Shown: positions 8,254 to 16,877 of the stretch, one piece after another
How positions within the stretch are numbered: the stretch's first letter is position 1
Layout of the letters: each line of letters begins with the position of its first letter
Origin: an uncultured Clostridia bacterium
GTDB lineage: Bacteria > Bacillota > Clostridia > UBA1381
Direction: 5' to 3'
Length of the DNA: 27,020 nucleotides
NCBI GenBank assembly: GCA_905236685.1
Contig: CAJOPD010000096.1
Coordinates: forward strand, 1-27,020
Position numbers and translations under genes: made by a program
Notes under the pieces: generated by a model
Seen by the model: the letters and a program-made list of their open reading frames with translations, nothing else
What the model was told of the DNA's origin: nothing
The model's database searches: none

Positions 8254-8934
8254 ATGCCGATTATAATGGAGCTTTTACAAAAGATATTCTTGCTTTTGGG
8301 TTTTGTAGGCGGAAGTACATTTCCGAAACCGCTTAGTGAAAAAGATGAGAAAAAGTACATAGAACTATTTGAAAAGGGTGATGAAAATGCCAGAAATGTT
8401 TTGATAGAGCATAATTTAAGGCTTGTTGCACATATTGCGAAAAAATACGCAACCGATAAGGAAACTCTTGACGATTTAATTTCAATAGGCACAATCGGTC
8501 TTATCAAGGGTATAAACACTTTCGATTCGCAAAAAACCTCAAAGCTCACAACATATATTGCCCGTTGTATTGAAAATGAGGTGCTTATGACTTTGAGGAG
8601 CTATAAAAAGAAATCGCCCGAAATATCGCTTGAAGAATGTATCGGCACAGATAAAGAGGGAAATAATATGACATTTTCCGACATTTTAGCCGCGGAAAAT
8701 GAAGATATTTTTGAACAGATGGTACAAAAAGCCGATATAAAAAGGCTTTACGAGGCGATTTCCGAGGTTTTGACGGAAAATGAGAAAAATATTCTCATAT
8801 GGCGTTTCGGACTAAATAACGAAAGACGCAAAACTCAGAAAGAGATTTCAAAAATACTCGGAATATCGCGTTCATATGTGTCACGGATTGAAAAAAGGGC
8901 AATAAAAAAGCTTTCAGCTAAAATTAAGGAATAG
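8254..8934 (+). CDS. sigK: RNA polymerase sporulation sigma factor SigK
   Basis: Late mother-cell sigma factor that drives coat, cortex and lysis genes. ATG 8254 (226 aa) follows GAGGTGA at 8242-8248. The N-terminus has a hydrophobic pro-sequence (about 1-20, with IFLLLGFVGG) before the conserved FPKPLS (23-28), as in pro-sigma-K that is released by intramembrane proteolysis. Region 2 includes NVLIEHNLRLVAHIAKKY (48-65), DLISIGTIGLIKGI (74-87) and RCIENEVLM (104-112). Region 4 ends in the helix-turn-helix GISRSYVSRIEKRA (203-216). The gene is intact, with no skin-type interruption. CATATAAT at 8229-8236 looks a little like a sigma-E -10 (CATACAAT), but I see no good -35, so its promoter is open. 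Confidence 0.93.
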   Translation: MPIIMELLQKIFLLLGFVGGSTFPKPLSEKDEKKYIELFEKGDENARNVLIEHNLRLVAHIAKKYATDKETLDDLISIGTIGLIKGINTFDSQKTSKLTTYIARCIENEVLMTLRSYKKKSPEISLEECIGTDKEGNNMTFSDILAAENEDIFEQMVQKADIKRLYEAISEVLTENEKNILIWRFGLNNERRKTQKEISKILGISRSYVSRIEKRAIKKLSAKIKE

Positions 8935-8981
8935 TTTTTCTAATCTAAGAAAAAAATAACAAAAGAAAAGGAGGGCTTAAA

Positions 8982-9917
8982 ATGAATAAAATAAGGACAG
9001 ACCTTGCGATAGAGGCGCACGAGATGTGCAGCAAGGAAAAGGCAGAGGAAAACCATTTAGACGGGATTGATGTAGAAGAATATAAAAACGGCGATGTTTT
9101 CATAACAAAAATATCTGTAACAAACGAAAAGGGCAGCGAAATTTTAGGTAAACCTTTGGGGCATTATATAACGCTTGAAATACCGAACTTAAAGTATTCC
9201 GATGAGGCGTACCAAAGTGCCTGCGCGGAGATAGCGGAACAGCTTAAAAAGCTTGTAAATATAACGAACACCACAAAAACCCTTGTTGTCGGGCTTGGTA
9301 ATGAGGCAATAACTCCTGACGCGCTGGGGCCGAGGGCTGTATCAAACCTTGTGGTAACAAACCACATAAAGCAGGGAAGAGATTTTCTCGGTGAGGCTTT
9401 CAGCCGCGTATGCGCGCTTACGCCAGGGGTTTTGGGCACTACGGGAATAGAAACCATAGATATAATAAAAGGCGTTGTGGAAAAAACAAAGCCCGAGATT
9501 GTAATCGCAGTAGATGCGCTTGCTTCGCGCAGTATGGACAGAATTTCAAACACGGTACAGATTTCCGATTCGGGAATAAATCCGGGCTCCGGTGTTGAAA
9601 ACAGGCGCGAGGGAATAAACGAGGAGGCGCTTGGAGTAAAGGTGATTGCAATAGGCGTGCCGACTGTTGTTGACGCGGCAACGGTAGCCTCGGACAGCAT
9701 TGATGCGGTTTTGGCAAAGGAAAAGGAAAAATTCAAGGAAATCGGATATGAAAAAATATATTCGCTCCTTTCAAAAAGCGTGGGGAATATGATGGTAACG
9801 CCGAAGGATATAGATTCTGTAATAGAAAAGGCGGCAAAAACGGTGGCAAACGGAATTAACTTGGCGCTCCATAAAGACCTTACACTTTCGGAAATAGAAA
9901 GTTATATAAGTTATTGA
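8982..9917 (+). CDS. gpr: Germination protease GPR
   Basis: Aspartic-type endopeptidase (family A25) that degrades small acid-soluble spore proteins at germination; made in the forespore as a zymogen. 311 aa with AAGGAGGG before ATG. The N-terminal IRTDLAIEAHE (4-14) contains the sequence around the usual propeptide cleavage site. GLGNEAITPDALGPRAV (104-120) and IAVDALASRS (175-184) carry D113 and D178, the likely counterparts of the two catalytic Asp of Bacillus GPR. QISDSGINPGSGV (193-205) is another family signature. It lies 47 nt behind sigK, though forespore expression would need its own sigma-G-type promoter; I could not identify one with confidence. Its TGA stop is inside the -35 box of the next promoter. 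Confidence 0.94.
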   Translation: MNKIRTDLAIEAHEMCSKEKAEENHLDGIDVEEYKNGDVFITKISVTNEKGSEILGKPLGHYITLEIPNLKYSDEAYQSACAEIAEQLKKLVNITNTTKTLVVGLGNEAITPDALGPRAVSNLVVTNHIKQGRDFLGEAFSRVCALTPGVLGTTGIETIDIIKGVVEKTKPEIVIAVDALASRSMDRISNTVQISDSGINPGSGVENRREGINEEALGVKVIAIGVPTVVDAATVASDSIDAVLAKEKEKFKEIGYEKIYSLLSKSVGNMMVTPKDIDSVIEKAAKTVANGINLALHKDLTLSEIESYISY

Positions 9918-9942
9918 CATAGCGGCGTTTTTGGGTTAAAAT
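9914..9942 (+). promoter_or_regulatory. Sigma-A promoter for ymfF-ymfH-fprA
   Basis: TTGACA (9914-9919), 17 nt, TAAAAT (9937-9942). The TGA stop of gpr (9915-9917) lies within the -35 hexamer. This uncouples the vegetative operon downstream from the sporulation genes upstream. Confidence 0.82.
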
Positions 9943-9978
9943 ATTCGGTGTGCAAATTATGAAAAAAGAGGAAATAAT

Positions 9979-11256
9979 ATGATAAAATCAATTTCCGTAA
10001 ATGAGAATATTACTCTTAACCATATCCCTATGACAAAGCTTAAAACCACAACAATAGGGATATATTTAAGCAGAGAGCTTAACAGATGCGAGGCGTCGAA
10101 AAATGCAATCTTGCCGCATATCTTAAAAAACGGCTGCAAACGGATAGAAAGTCGCACAGAAATCGAGCATTTTTTAGAGAATCTGTACGGCGCCAAGATG
10201 TCTGCCGGTATAGCAAAAAAGGGAAATTTTCATATTTTGTGTTTTGAAGGCGAAACAATTTCCGACAGCTTTGCTCCAAACGGCGAAAGACTTGCGGAAG
10301 AACTTTTAAAGTTACTTCTGTCAATTATTTTCGATACAAAGGACGAATTTTCAGACGATGTTTTTTTGACAGAGCGCCAGAATTCAATTACAAAAATAAA
10401 AAGCGTTATAAATGACAAAAGAATATACGCAAATTATCGCTGTCAGGAGGAAATGTCAAAGGGCGATATATTCAATGTATCAAGGCTTGGATATGTGGAG
10501 GATATGGAAAAGCTTACCAAAGAGGAGCTTTATTCATACTACAAAAAAATCATAACAAGCTCGCTGATTGATATATATATTTGCGGCGATGTTGATTTTT
10601 CTGAAATGGAAAAGGCGGTTAAAAGCAGTCTTTCAAATATAAAATTTGAGCACGCCGAAAGGGCGTCGGAAACAATTTTGCAGGACAAGAAAGAGGTAAA
10701 TTTTGTTACCGAGAAGATGAATGTAACGCAGGGCAAGCTTTCAATGGGATTTTTGACCCACATAAAGCCGGCAGATGAGGACAGTATAGCGCTTGTGCTT
10801 GCAAATACCATTTTTGGCGGCGGCGCGCAGAGTAAGCTGTTTAATAATGTGCGCGAAAAGCTGAGCCTCGCCTACTATGCAGGCTCGGTTTTGAACCGTG
10901 CAAAAGGCTTTTTGACGGTTAATGCAGGTATTGAAACGGAGAATTTTGAAAAAACAAAATCGGAAATACTTTTGCAGCTTGACGAGATGAAAAAGGGGAA
11001 TATTTCCGAAGAGGAGATTTTGTCAAGCAAGAATTTTATTATAAACAGCCTAAACGCATATGATGACGACCAGTTTGAAATGATTTCATATTACCAAGGT
11101 GAAAGGCTTATGCAGTCGGATATGGAAATCGATGATTATAAGCAAAAAATCTTAAAGCTCAATAAAGATGATATTGTAAGGGTAATTTCCAAGGTTACGC
11201 TTGATACCGTTTATTTCATTACAGGAGTAATAGACGCATATGAAAAAAATAATTGA
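9979..11256 (+). CDS. ymfF: M16-like protein YmfF (non-catalytic partner of YmfH)
   Basis: Insulinase-fold (M16) protein, 425 aa, first of a two-gene M16 pair. It has no HxxEH zinc motif: the matching helix reads SKNAILPHILKNGCKR, so it should be inactive as a peptidase and act as the partner half of a heteromeric clamp with the following gene, as in other M16B pairs. In Bacillus subtilis ymfF and ymfH are linked to 5-aminopentanol modification of elongation factor EF-P (some annotation pipelines spell them YfmF and YfmH). GAGGAA precedes ATG 9979. The C-terminal M16 domain (KLSMGF, about 253-258, and NVREKLSLAYYAGS, about 289-302) is conserved. The end overlaps ymfH by 17 nt. The EF-P role is transferred from the family. 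Confidence 0.85.
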   Translation: MIKSISVNENITLNHIPMTKLKTTTIGIYLSRELNRCEASKNAILPHILKNGCKRIESRTEIEHFLENLYGAKMSAGIAKKGNFHILCFEGETISDSFAPNGERLAEELLKLLLSIIFDTKDEFSDDVFLTERQNSITKIKSVINDKRIYANYRCQEEMSKGDIFNVSRLGYVEDMEKLTKEELYSYYKKIITSSLIDIYICGDVDFSEMEKAVKSSLSNIKFEHAERASETILQDKKEVNFVTEKMNVTQGKLSMGFLTHIKPADEDSIALVLANTIFGGGAQSKLFNNVREKLSLAYYAGSVLNRAKGFLTVNAGIETENFEKTKSEILLQLDEMKKGNISEEEILSSKNFIINSLNAYDDDQFEMISYYQGERLMQSDMEIDDYKQKILKLNKDDIVRVISKVTLDTVYFITGVIDAYEKNN

Positions 11257-12535
11257 TAAATATTCAGGCGAATGTCTGTACTTTGAAAAGGACAAAAGCG
11301 GACTTTCTGTATATATTATGCCGAGAAAGGACTATACGGGGAGTTATGCCGTTTTTGCCACAAAATACGGCTCGGTTGACTCGGAGTTTATAGTGCCGAA
11401 TGAGGATGGTATAACAAAGGTCCCCGACGGGATTGCGCACTATCTTGAACATAAGATGTTTGACCAGCCTGACGGCAGTAATGTTTTTGAAAAGTTTTCA
11501 AAGTACGGCGGGGAAGCGAACGCATATACGAGCTTTAATATGACGGCGTATCTTTTTTCCGCAACCGAGCATTTTTACGAAAATTTAGAAACACTTATGG
11601 ACTATGTCCAGTCGCCCTACTTCACAAAGGAAAGCGTGCAAAAGGAGCAGGGAATTATTGCACAGGAAATAGGAATGTATGACGATAATGCGTCCTGGCG
11701 GCTCTTTTTCAACTTTTTGGGGCTTTTGTACCATAATAACCCCGTAAAACTCGATATTGCGGGAACGGTGGACAGTATATCAAAAATTGACGAAAATCTT
11801 CTTTATAAATGCTACAATACATTTTATAATCTTTCCAATATGACGCTTTTTGTTACGGGTAATTTGGAGCCGGAAAAAACGCTTGAAGTAATACAGAAGA
11901 ACATTAAAAATACAAAACCGTTTGATACAGAAATTAAGCGTATTTATCCGAACGAGCCGAAAACGGTTGCGGGAAAGTTCAAAACGCAGAAAATCAGCGT
12001 GTCAATGCCGATGTTTATGATAGGCTGGAAGGATAATGATGTAGGATTTTCAGGGAAACGGCTATTGAAAAAGTCTATTGAAATGGAAATCCTGCTTGAA
12101 ATGATATTCGGCAAAGGCTCTGCGCTTTATAATGAGCTTTATGGAGCGGGGCTTATAAATCAAAGCTTTTCCTTTGAATTTGCACCGCAAAAGGAATACT
12201 CGTATATAGAGATTGACGGGCAGAGCGAAAATCCCAAGGCGGTTTATGAAAGGGTATGCGCGCATATTAAAAAGCTCAAAGAAAGAGGTTTTTTAGAAAC
12301 CGATTTTGAACGCATTAAAAAGGTTATATGGGGCGATTATATCCGTTCCTTTAACGATATAGAGGGGTATTCCAACACATTTATTACAATGTCGCTTTTG
12401 GATATAAACTATTTTGACTATTTTGAGGAATACCAAAAAATCACATTTAACGACATTTTAACGCGTTTTTCTCAGCAATTTTGCGAAGATTTGTGCGTGA
12501 TGTCGGAAATACAGCCTGATAAGGAGGAAAATTAA
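11240..12535 (+). CDS. ymfH: M16 zinc peptidase YmfH
   Basis: Catalytic half of the M16 pair, 431 aa. The inverted zinc motif HYLEH is at 67-71 (H67, E70 and H71), and the third metal ligand is probably E143 in IIAQEIGMYDD, 72 residues on, as the family requires. The motifs ANAYTSFNMTAYLFS (93-107) and the C-terminal half-domain (about 230-431) complete the two-lobed fold. ATG 11240 lies inside the end of ymfF, with AGGAG at 11223-11227, which implies coupled translation. Based on the Bacillus pair it probably takes part in processing linked to EF-P modification. No efp gene is in the window. The gene is followed after one base by fprA. Confidence 0.87.
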   Translation: MKKIIDKYSGECLYFEKDKSGLSVYIMPRKDYTGSYAVFATKYGSVDSEFIVPNEDGITKVPDGIAHYLEHKMFDQPDGSNVFEKFSKYGGEANAYTSFNMTAYLFSATEHFYENLETLMDYVQSPYFTKESVQKEQGIIAQEIGMYDDNASWRLFFNFLGLLYHNNPVKLDIAGTVDSISKIDENLLYKCYNTFYNLSNMTLFVTGNLEPEKTLEVIQKNIKNTKPFDTEIKRIYPNEPKTVAGKFKTQKISVSMPMFMIGWKDNDVGFSGKRLLKKSIEMEILLEMIFGKGSALYNELYGAGLINQSFSFEFAPQKEYSYIEIDGQSENPKAVYERVCAHIKKLKERGFLETDFERIKKVIWGDYIRSFNDIEGYSNTFITMSLLDINYFDYFEEYQKITFNDILTRFSQQFCEDLCVMSEIQPDKEEN

Positions 12536-12536
12536 A

Positions 12537-13697
12537 ATGGAAATCACGAAAGATATTAAGTATATCGGAGTAAACGACAGGGAAATCGATCTGTTTGAAG
12601 GACAGTTTATGGTTGAAAACGGTATGGCATACAATTCGTATGTAATTTTGGACGAAAAAATTGCCGTTTTTGATACCGTTGACAAGAATTTCGGTAAGGA
12701 ATGGCTTGAAAATCTTGAAAAAGCACTTGACGGAAAACAGCCCGATTATCTGATTGTTTCGCATATGGAGCCTGACCATTCTGCGAATATCAAGAATTTT
12801 GCAGATATATACAAAGACACAAAAATTGTGGCAAGCGATAAGGCGTTTGTTATGATGAAACAGTTTTTCGGCACAGATTTTGCGGACAGGCGTGTTACAG
12901 TAAAGGAAGGGGATACAATTTCTCTGGGTAAGCATAACCTTGCATTTTATACAGCGCCTATGGTGCATTGGCCCGAGGTTATTGTGACCTATGACAGCTT
13001 TGATAAGGTGCTTTTTTCCGCAGATGCGTTCGGCAAGTTCGGAACGCTGGATACAGATGAGGACTGGGCTTGCGAGGCGCGCAGATATTATTTCGGCATA
13101 GTTGGAAAATACGGCGCGCAGGCAAAAGCGCTTTTGGAAAAGGCGTCAAAATTGGATATCAAAACAATCTGCGCCCTTCACGGACCGATACTTTCGGAAA
13201 ATCTTGAATACTACCTAAACCTTTACAAAACTTGGACCTCATACGGCGTTGAAACTGACGGTGTTGTGATATGCTATACCTCGGTTTACGGCGGAACAAA
13301 GGCGGCGGCAGAGCTGCTTGCAAAGGAACTTGAAAAGGGCGGCTGTCCGAAGGTTGCGGTGAATGATTTGGCAAGGTGCGATATGGCGGAAGCTGTTGAG
13401 GACGCGTTCAGATACGGAAAAATAGTCCTGGCAACTACTACATATAATGCGGAAATTTTCCCGTTTATGCGGATTTTTGTCGATGAGCTATTGGAGCGCA
13501 ACTTCCAGAATAAATTTGTAGGAATAATTGAAAACGGAACTTGGGCGCCTATGGCAGAAAAATATATAAAAGCAAAGTTTGAAAAGTCAAAAAACATTAC
13601 CTTTGCGGAAAATACCGTGCATATACGCTCGGTTATAAATGACGACAACCGCACAGAAATCAAAGCACTTGCAGAGGAACTTTTAAATCTTCAATAA
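12537..13697 (+). CDS. FprA family flavodiiron protein
   Basis: Class A flavodiiron protein (386 aa) that reduces O2 to water and/or NO to N2O, protecting anaerobes. The N-terminal metallo-beta-lactamase-like domain (1-240) carries the full di-iron ligand set: H76, E78 and D80 in SHMEPDH, H144 in PMVHWPE, D163 in SADAFG and H215 in LHGP. The flavodoxin domain (243-386) has the FMN phosphate loop SVYGGT (249-254) and ENGTWAP (332-338). No rubredoxin domain is attached, so a separate electron donor is needed. AAGGAGG precedes ATG; only one base separates it from ymfH, so it is the last gene of that operon. Why it travels with the M16 pair is not evident. Confidence 0.93.
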   Translation: MEITKDIKYIGVNDREIDLFEGQFMVENGMAYNSYVILDEKIAVFDTVDKNFGKEWLENLEKALDGKQPDYLIVSHMEPDHSANIKNFADIYKDTKIVASDKAFVMMKQFFGTDFADRRVTVKEGDTISLGKHNLAFYTAPMVHWPEVIVTYDSFDKVLFSADAFGKFGTLDTDEDWACEARRYYFGIVGKYGAQAKALLEKASKLDIKTICALHGPILSENLEYYLNLYKTWTSYGVETDGVVICYTSVYGGTKAAAELLAKELEKGGCPKVAVNDLARCDMAEAVEDAFRYGKIVLATTTYNAEIFPFMRIFVDELLERNFQNKFVGIIENGTWAPMAEKYIKAKFEKSKNITFAENTVHIRSVINDDNRTEIKALAEELLNLQ

Positions 13698-13703
13698 GTT
13701 AGT

Positions 13704-13739
13704 AACAAAAAAAGGCTTTTTGAAAAGCCTTTTTTTGTT
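13704..13739. terminator. Bidirectional terminator between fprA and dockerin gene
   Basis: Arms AACAAAAAAAGGCTTTT (13704-13720) and AAAAGCCTTTTTTTGTT (13723-13739); effective loop TTGA. T-runs occur in both directions, serving the two convergent units. Confidence 0.9.
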
Positions 13740-13748
13740 GCGCTGGTT

Positions 13749-16700
13749 TTACTTCAAATACGGCAGCGTATCATATCCTATCCATTTTGCAATATGCCGT
13801 GCTAAGACCGTGATGTCTTTGGTATTTACTTTGCCGTCATTATTAACATCTCCCGCTGTTTTATCTACTTCATTATACCCTATCCAATGTGCCAAATAGC
13901 GTGCCAAAAATGTGATGTCTTTTGAATTAACCTTTTCGTCGCTGTTTACATCGCCGATTTTTGTTACAGGAGCATATCCGTCTGTTAGTATTTCGTATAT
14001 TTCAACTACTTGTTCATCTACAATAAGGGCGAGAACATATTGAGCCTCGTCAGAAGCCTTTGTTCCTTCAAGCATATCAAACTTTTTAGCTGCCACACCG
14101 TGATTTGTAAGGTCTGCTACTGTTGAAACATTTGCTGTATCCCAGTAAATCTTGCCAAGAGCATCGTCTGTGTCGAATGGCGGTATTGTAGCAATTGATG
14201 TATCTGTAATTCTCCAAGCCTTGAAGTTAGAAGCTTGAAGTACTCCTTGTGCATCAAGACTGTCAGTTTCTTTGTCGATTTCTGCATCTTCATCATAGGT
14301 GTAGATTGCGCAACTGTTTGCAATTGCAAAGGCTTCAAAGTCGTCTATGTCGACAGCTTGCGTAGCAGGCACAGGAGTGTTGATAATTCTAACGATAGTT
14401 GAAGTTGCACCAACCAAGATACCTCTTACAAGCTTGATGTCCTTAGTGCTGTTCAAAGCTGTATCCCACTTTGTTGCATCATATTGGTAGTAAGCAAACG
14501 GAATAGGCATTGCGCCGGCGCCCTTGATTGTGGCACGGTTGATCTTTGCCGTACTATCGACCAAACCGTCGGAATCTACCGTGTAGAAGAATACATCACC
14601 AACATTAGCAGTCCCGAATTCAGACTTTGCAGCGGGTGTGAAGTTCAATACTGTATTTTCGCCGTTTAGCAAGACTTTGAGCTGGTCAACCTCATCATAG
14701 TATTCATCAATGCCTTTTGTAAAAGAACTTGCATTTACAACGGCAAATCTTGACTTTGAATTGTAGTCAAATCCTGTCTGTGTCAATATAATAAATGAGT
14801 AGTTGCTTGTTGTGGCAATCTTACCAAAAGCTGCGCCTGCGTATTTATCGCCGTCAACAAGGTCATCAATGCTCATAGCCTTGTAAGACTTGTAGCTTAC
14901 GGCACCTGCAACATTTATGATGCCAGTTGAGTTGCTTACACCTACTGTGGCGATCTTGCTAACGGACGCTTTGTACTCACTGCCTGCCGGGATTACTATT
15001 GGAGAAACAGGAAAAATACTGTTGATTTTACCCTTTCTGAGCGTATATTCAACAACAGATGCTGTTGCCACACCAACATTTACGATATCTGCACCCAAAG
15101 TATCTTTTGGACCGTTAGAAACTTCTGTTGCTGTATATGCGCCTGCAACTGTGCCCCAAACACCTGTATCCTTAACTTCGTAAGACCTCCTTGTTCCGTC
15201 AGGCAGAATAAGGATTACATCTGTCTTGTCAGATACCTTCGCAAGAATTGCATAGTTCTTTGTATCTTGAACTGCCTCGTCATCATATGCTGCAATTCTT
15301 CCAAACGGGTCAAGGAAAATAGCCCCATATGTTACGCCAACATTTAGATATACATAAGTTTGGTCAACTGCACTGTAATCTGTTCCGTCAACGGTATATT
15401 TATTTTCATCAGTATCAATGGCAGTAACCATGCCCGAAATAGTATCTCTTGAAACAAGAACAGTGGTGCTGTATGAGTTGCTTGTATATATAGTTGCGTT
15501 ATTTGGCTCAATCCTTGTCTTTATTGCGATTATGTCATTCTCTTTTAAATCTTTAAGACTAATTTTATTTCCGTTAAGCAAAACATCTATGTTAGCATTT
15601 TCCGGATCCAAAACAATCTCTCTATAAGAGCTGATATGGTTTGTGCTGCAATGTGAAAACTTGACGCGTGCAGCACCGTCTGAGTAGGAAGTTACTGAAA
15701 CGACCCGACCGATTTCATATACATCAAGATAAATTTTATCGTATCCGTCATATGCGCCGGAACTTTCTAATCTTGCTTTGCCATAAGCTTGACGAATTAT
15801 GTTGTCAATCTGAAACAGGTAGTATGTGGAGAAATTTCTGTACAGGCAGTCGTTTACATATATGTCAACTGTTGGAGCAATGCGATAGTTCCTTGATCCA
15901 AATTTGATTGTTGAATTAGAAGAACTAATATCTTTGTATGTGTCTGCTTCTACGGTAACGGTATCGGTACCTGAATGAATTATTTCAGGATATGGATCGC
16001 TTTGGAGTATTTCATATATCTCAACTACCTGTCCATCTACAATAAGAGCAAGAACATACTGAGCCTCGTCAGAAGCCTTTGTTCCTTCAAGCATATCAAA
16101 CTTTTTAGCGGATACACCGTGATTTGTAAGGTCTGATGCTGTTATAACATTTACCGTGTCCCAGTAAACCTTGCCAAGAGCAGATGCTGTGTTGAATGGC
16201 GCTATTGTAGACATTGATACATCTGTAACTATCCAATCCTTAAAGTTAGAAGCTTTAAGTGTTCCTTGTGCATCAAGTCTGTCTTTGTCATCAATGTTGA
16301 TAATATTATCATAAGTATATACTATGCAGTCATTTGAAAGCGCAAAAGCTTCATATGAATCTATATCGACAGCTTGCTCAGCGGGCGTAGGAGTATTGAT
16401 AATTCTAACCGTATTTCCAGTTGCGCCAACCAAGATACCTCTTACAAGCTGGATATCCTTGGTGCTGTTCAATGTGCTGTCCCATTTTGTTGCATCATAT
16501 TGGTAGTAAGCAAACGGAATAGGCATTGTGCCGGGATATGTGATTGCACCGCGCGAAATCTTTGCCGTACTATCGACCAAACCGTCATCATCTACCGTGT
16601 AGAAGAATACATCACCGTAGTTAACTGCCCCGAACATCATTTTTGCAGCGGGTGTGAAGTTCAATTCTGTCTTTTCGCCGTTTAGCAAGACTTTGAGCTG

Positions 16701-16877
16701 ATCAACCACATCGCCGTATTCATCAATGCCTTTTGTAAAAGCACTTGCATTTACAACAGCAAATCTTGAATTTTCATTGTAATCGTATTCATTGCTTGGG
16801 CCTGCCGATGCAGGTATAACTGCCATACTTAGCAGTATGGAAAATACCACTAAAAAGCTTAAAACATTCTTTTTCAT
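13749..16877 (-). CDS. Secreted dockerin-containing protein with duplicated module
   Basis: Large extracellular protein (1042 aa) of unknown function. A signal peptide ends near ASA (23-25). A module of about 260 residues occurs twice, at 32-292 and 703-964, starting with SRFAVVNAS and ending with VVEIYEIL. Between them (about 310-700) is a beta-rich region with short repeats of the type seen in clostridial S-layer and cell-surface proteins (e.g. VLLNGNKISLKDLKENDIIA at 432-451, YTVDGTDYSAVDQ at 494-506). The C-terminus has two F-hand calcium repeats, GDVNSDEKVNSKDITFLAR (975-993) and GDVNNDGKVNTKDITVLAR (1009-1027), that make a type I dockerin, so it should bind a cohesin partner. I see no glycosidase motif and no anchor (LPXTG, SLH). 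AAGGAGG precedes ATG 16877. A long structured leader lies upstream. Confidence 0.85.
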   Translation of the reverse strand: MKKNVLSFLVVFSILLSMAVIPASAGPSNEYDYNENSRFAVVNASAFTKGIDEYGDVVDQLKVLLNGEKTELNFTPAAKMMFGAVNYGDVFFYTVDDDGLVDSTAKISRGAITYPGTMPIPFAYYQYDATKWDSTLNSTKDIQLVRGILVGATGNTVRIINTPTPAEQAVDIDSYEAFALSNDCIVYTYDNIINIDDKDRLDAQGTLKASNFKDWIVTDVSMSTIAPFNTASALGKVYWDTVNVITASDLTNHGVSAKKFDMLEGTKASDEAQYVLALIVDGQVVEIYEILQSDPYPEIIHSGTDTVTVEADTYKDISSSNSTIKFGSRNYRIAPTVDIYVNDCLYRNFSTYYLFQIDNIIRQAYGKARLESSGAYDGYDKIYLDVYEIGRVVSVTSYSDGAARVKFSHCSTNHISSYREIVLDPENANIDVLLNGNKISLKDLKENDIIAIKTRIEPNNATIYTSNSYSTTVLVSRDTISGMVTAIDTDENKYTVDGTDYSAVDQTYVYLNVGVTYGAIFLDPFGRIAAYDDEAVQDTKNYAILAKVSDKTDVILILPDGTRRSYEVKDTGVWGTVAGAYTATEVSNGPKDTLGADIVNVGVATASVVEYTLRKGKINSIFPVSPIVIPAGSEYKASVSKIATVGVSNSTGIINVAGAVSYKSYKAMSIDDLVDGDKYAGAAFGKIATTSNYSFIILTQTGFDYNSKSRFAVVNASSFTKGIDEYYDEVDQLKVLLNGENTVLNFTPAAKSEFGTANVGDVFFYTVDSDGLVDSTAKINRATIKGAGAMPIPFAYYQYDATKWDTALNSTKDIKLVRGILVGATSTIVRIINTPVPATQAVDIDDFEAFAIANSCAIYTYDEDAEIDKETDSLDAQGVLQASNFKAWRITDTSIATIPPFDTDDALGKIYWDTANVSTVADLTNHGVAAKKFDMLEGTKASDEAQYVLALIVDEQVVEIYEILTDGYAPVTKIGDVNSDEKVNSKDITFLARYLAHWIGYNEVDKTAGDVNNDGKVNTKDITVLARHIAKWIGYDTLPYLK
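13986..14771 (-). repeat. Intragenic direct repeat, copy 2 (C-terminal)
   Basis: Encodes residues 703-964 of the dockerin protein. Roughly 80% identical by eye at DNA level to copy 1, with longer identical runs around the segments coding for YYQYDATKWD and KKFDMLEGTKASDEAQYVLAL. Confidence 0.88.
16002..16784 (-). repeat. Intragenic direct repeat, copy 1 (N-terminal)
   Basis: Encodes residues 32-292 of the dockerin protein. The offset to copy 2 is 2013 bp at the start of the repeat (671 codons), so recombination between copies would stay in frame. Confidence 0.88.

Noticed and set aside
12447..12968. Minus-strand open frame of 173 codons
   Set aside because: Antisense shadow across ymfH and fprA; Cys/His-rich only because of the complementary codon pattern.
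13749..16877. Cellulosomal enzyme
   Set aside because: A dockerin alone does not prove a cellulosome; no glycoside hydrolase or carbohydrate-binding motif is visible.
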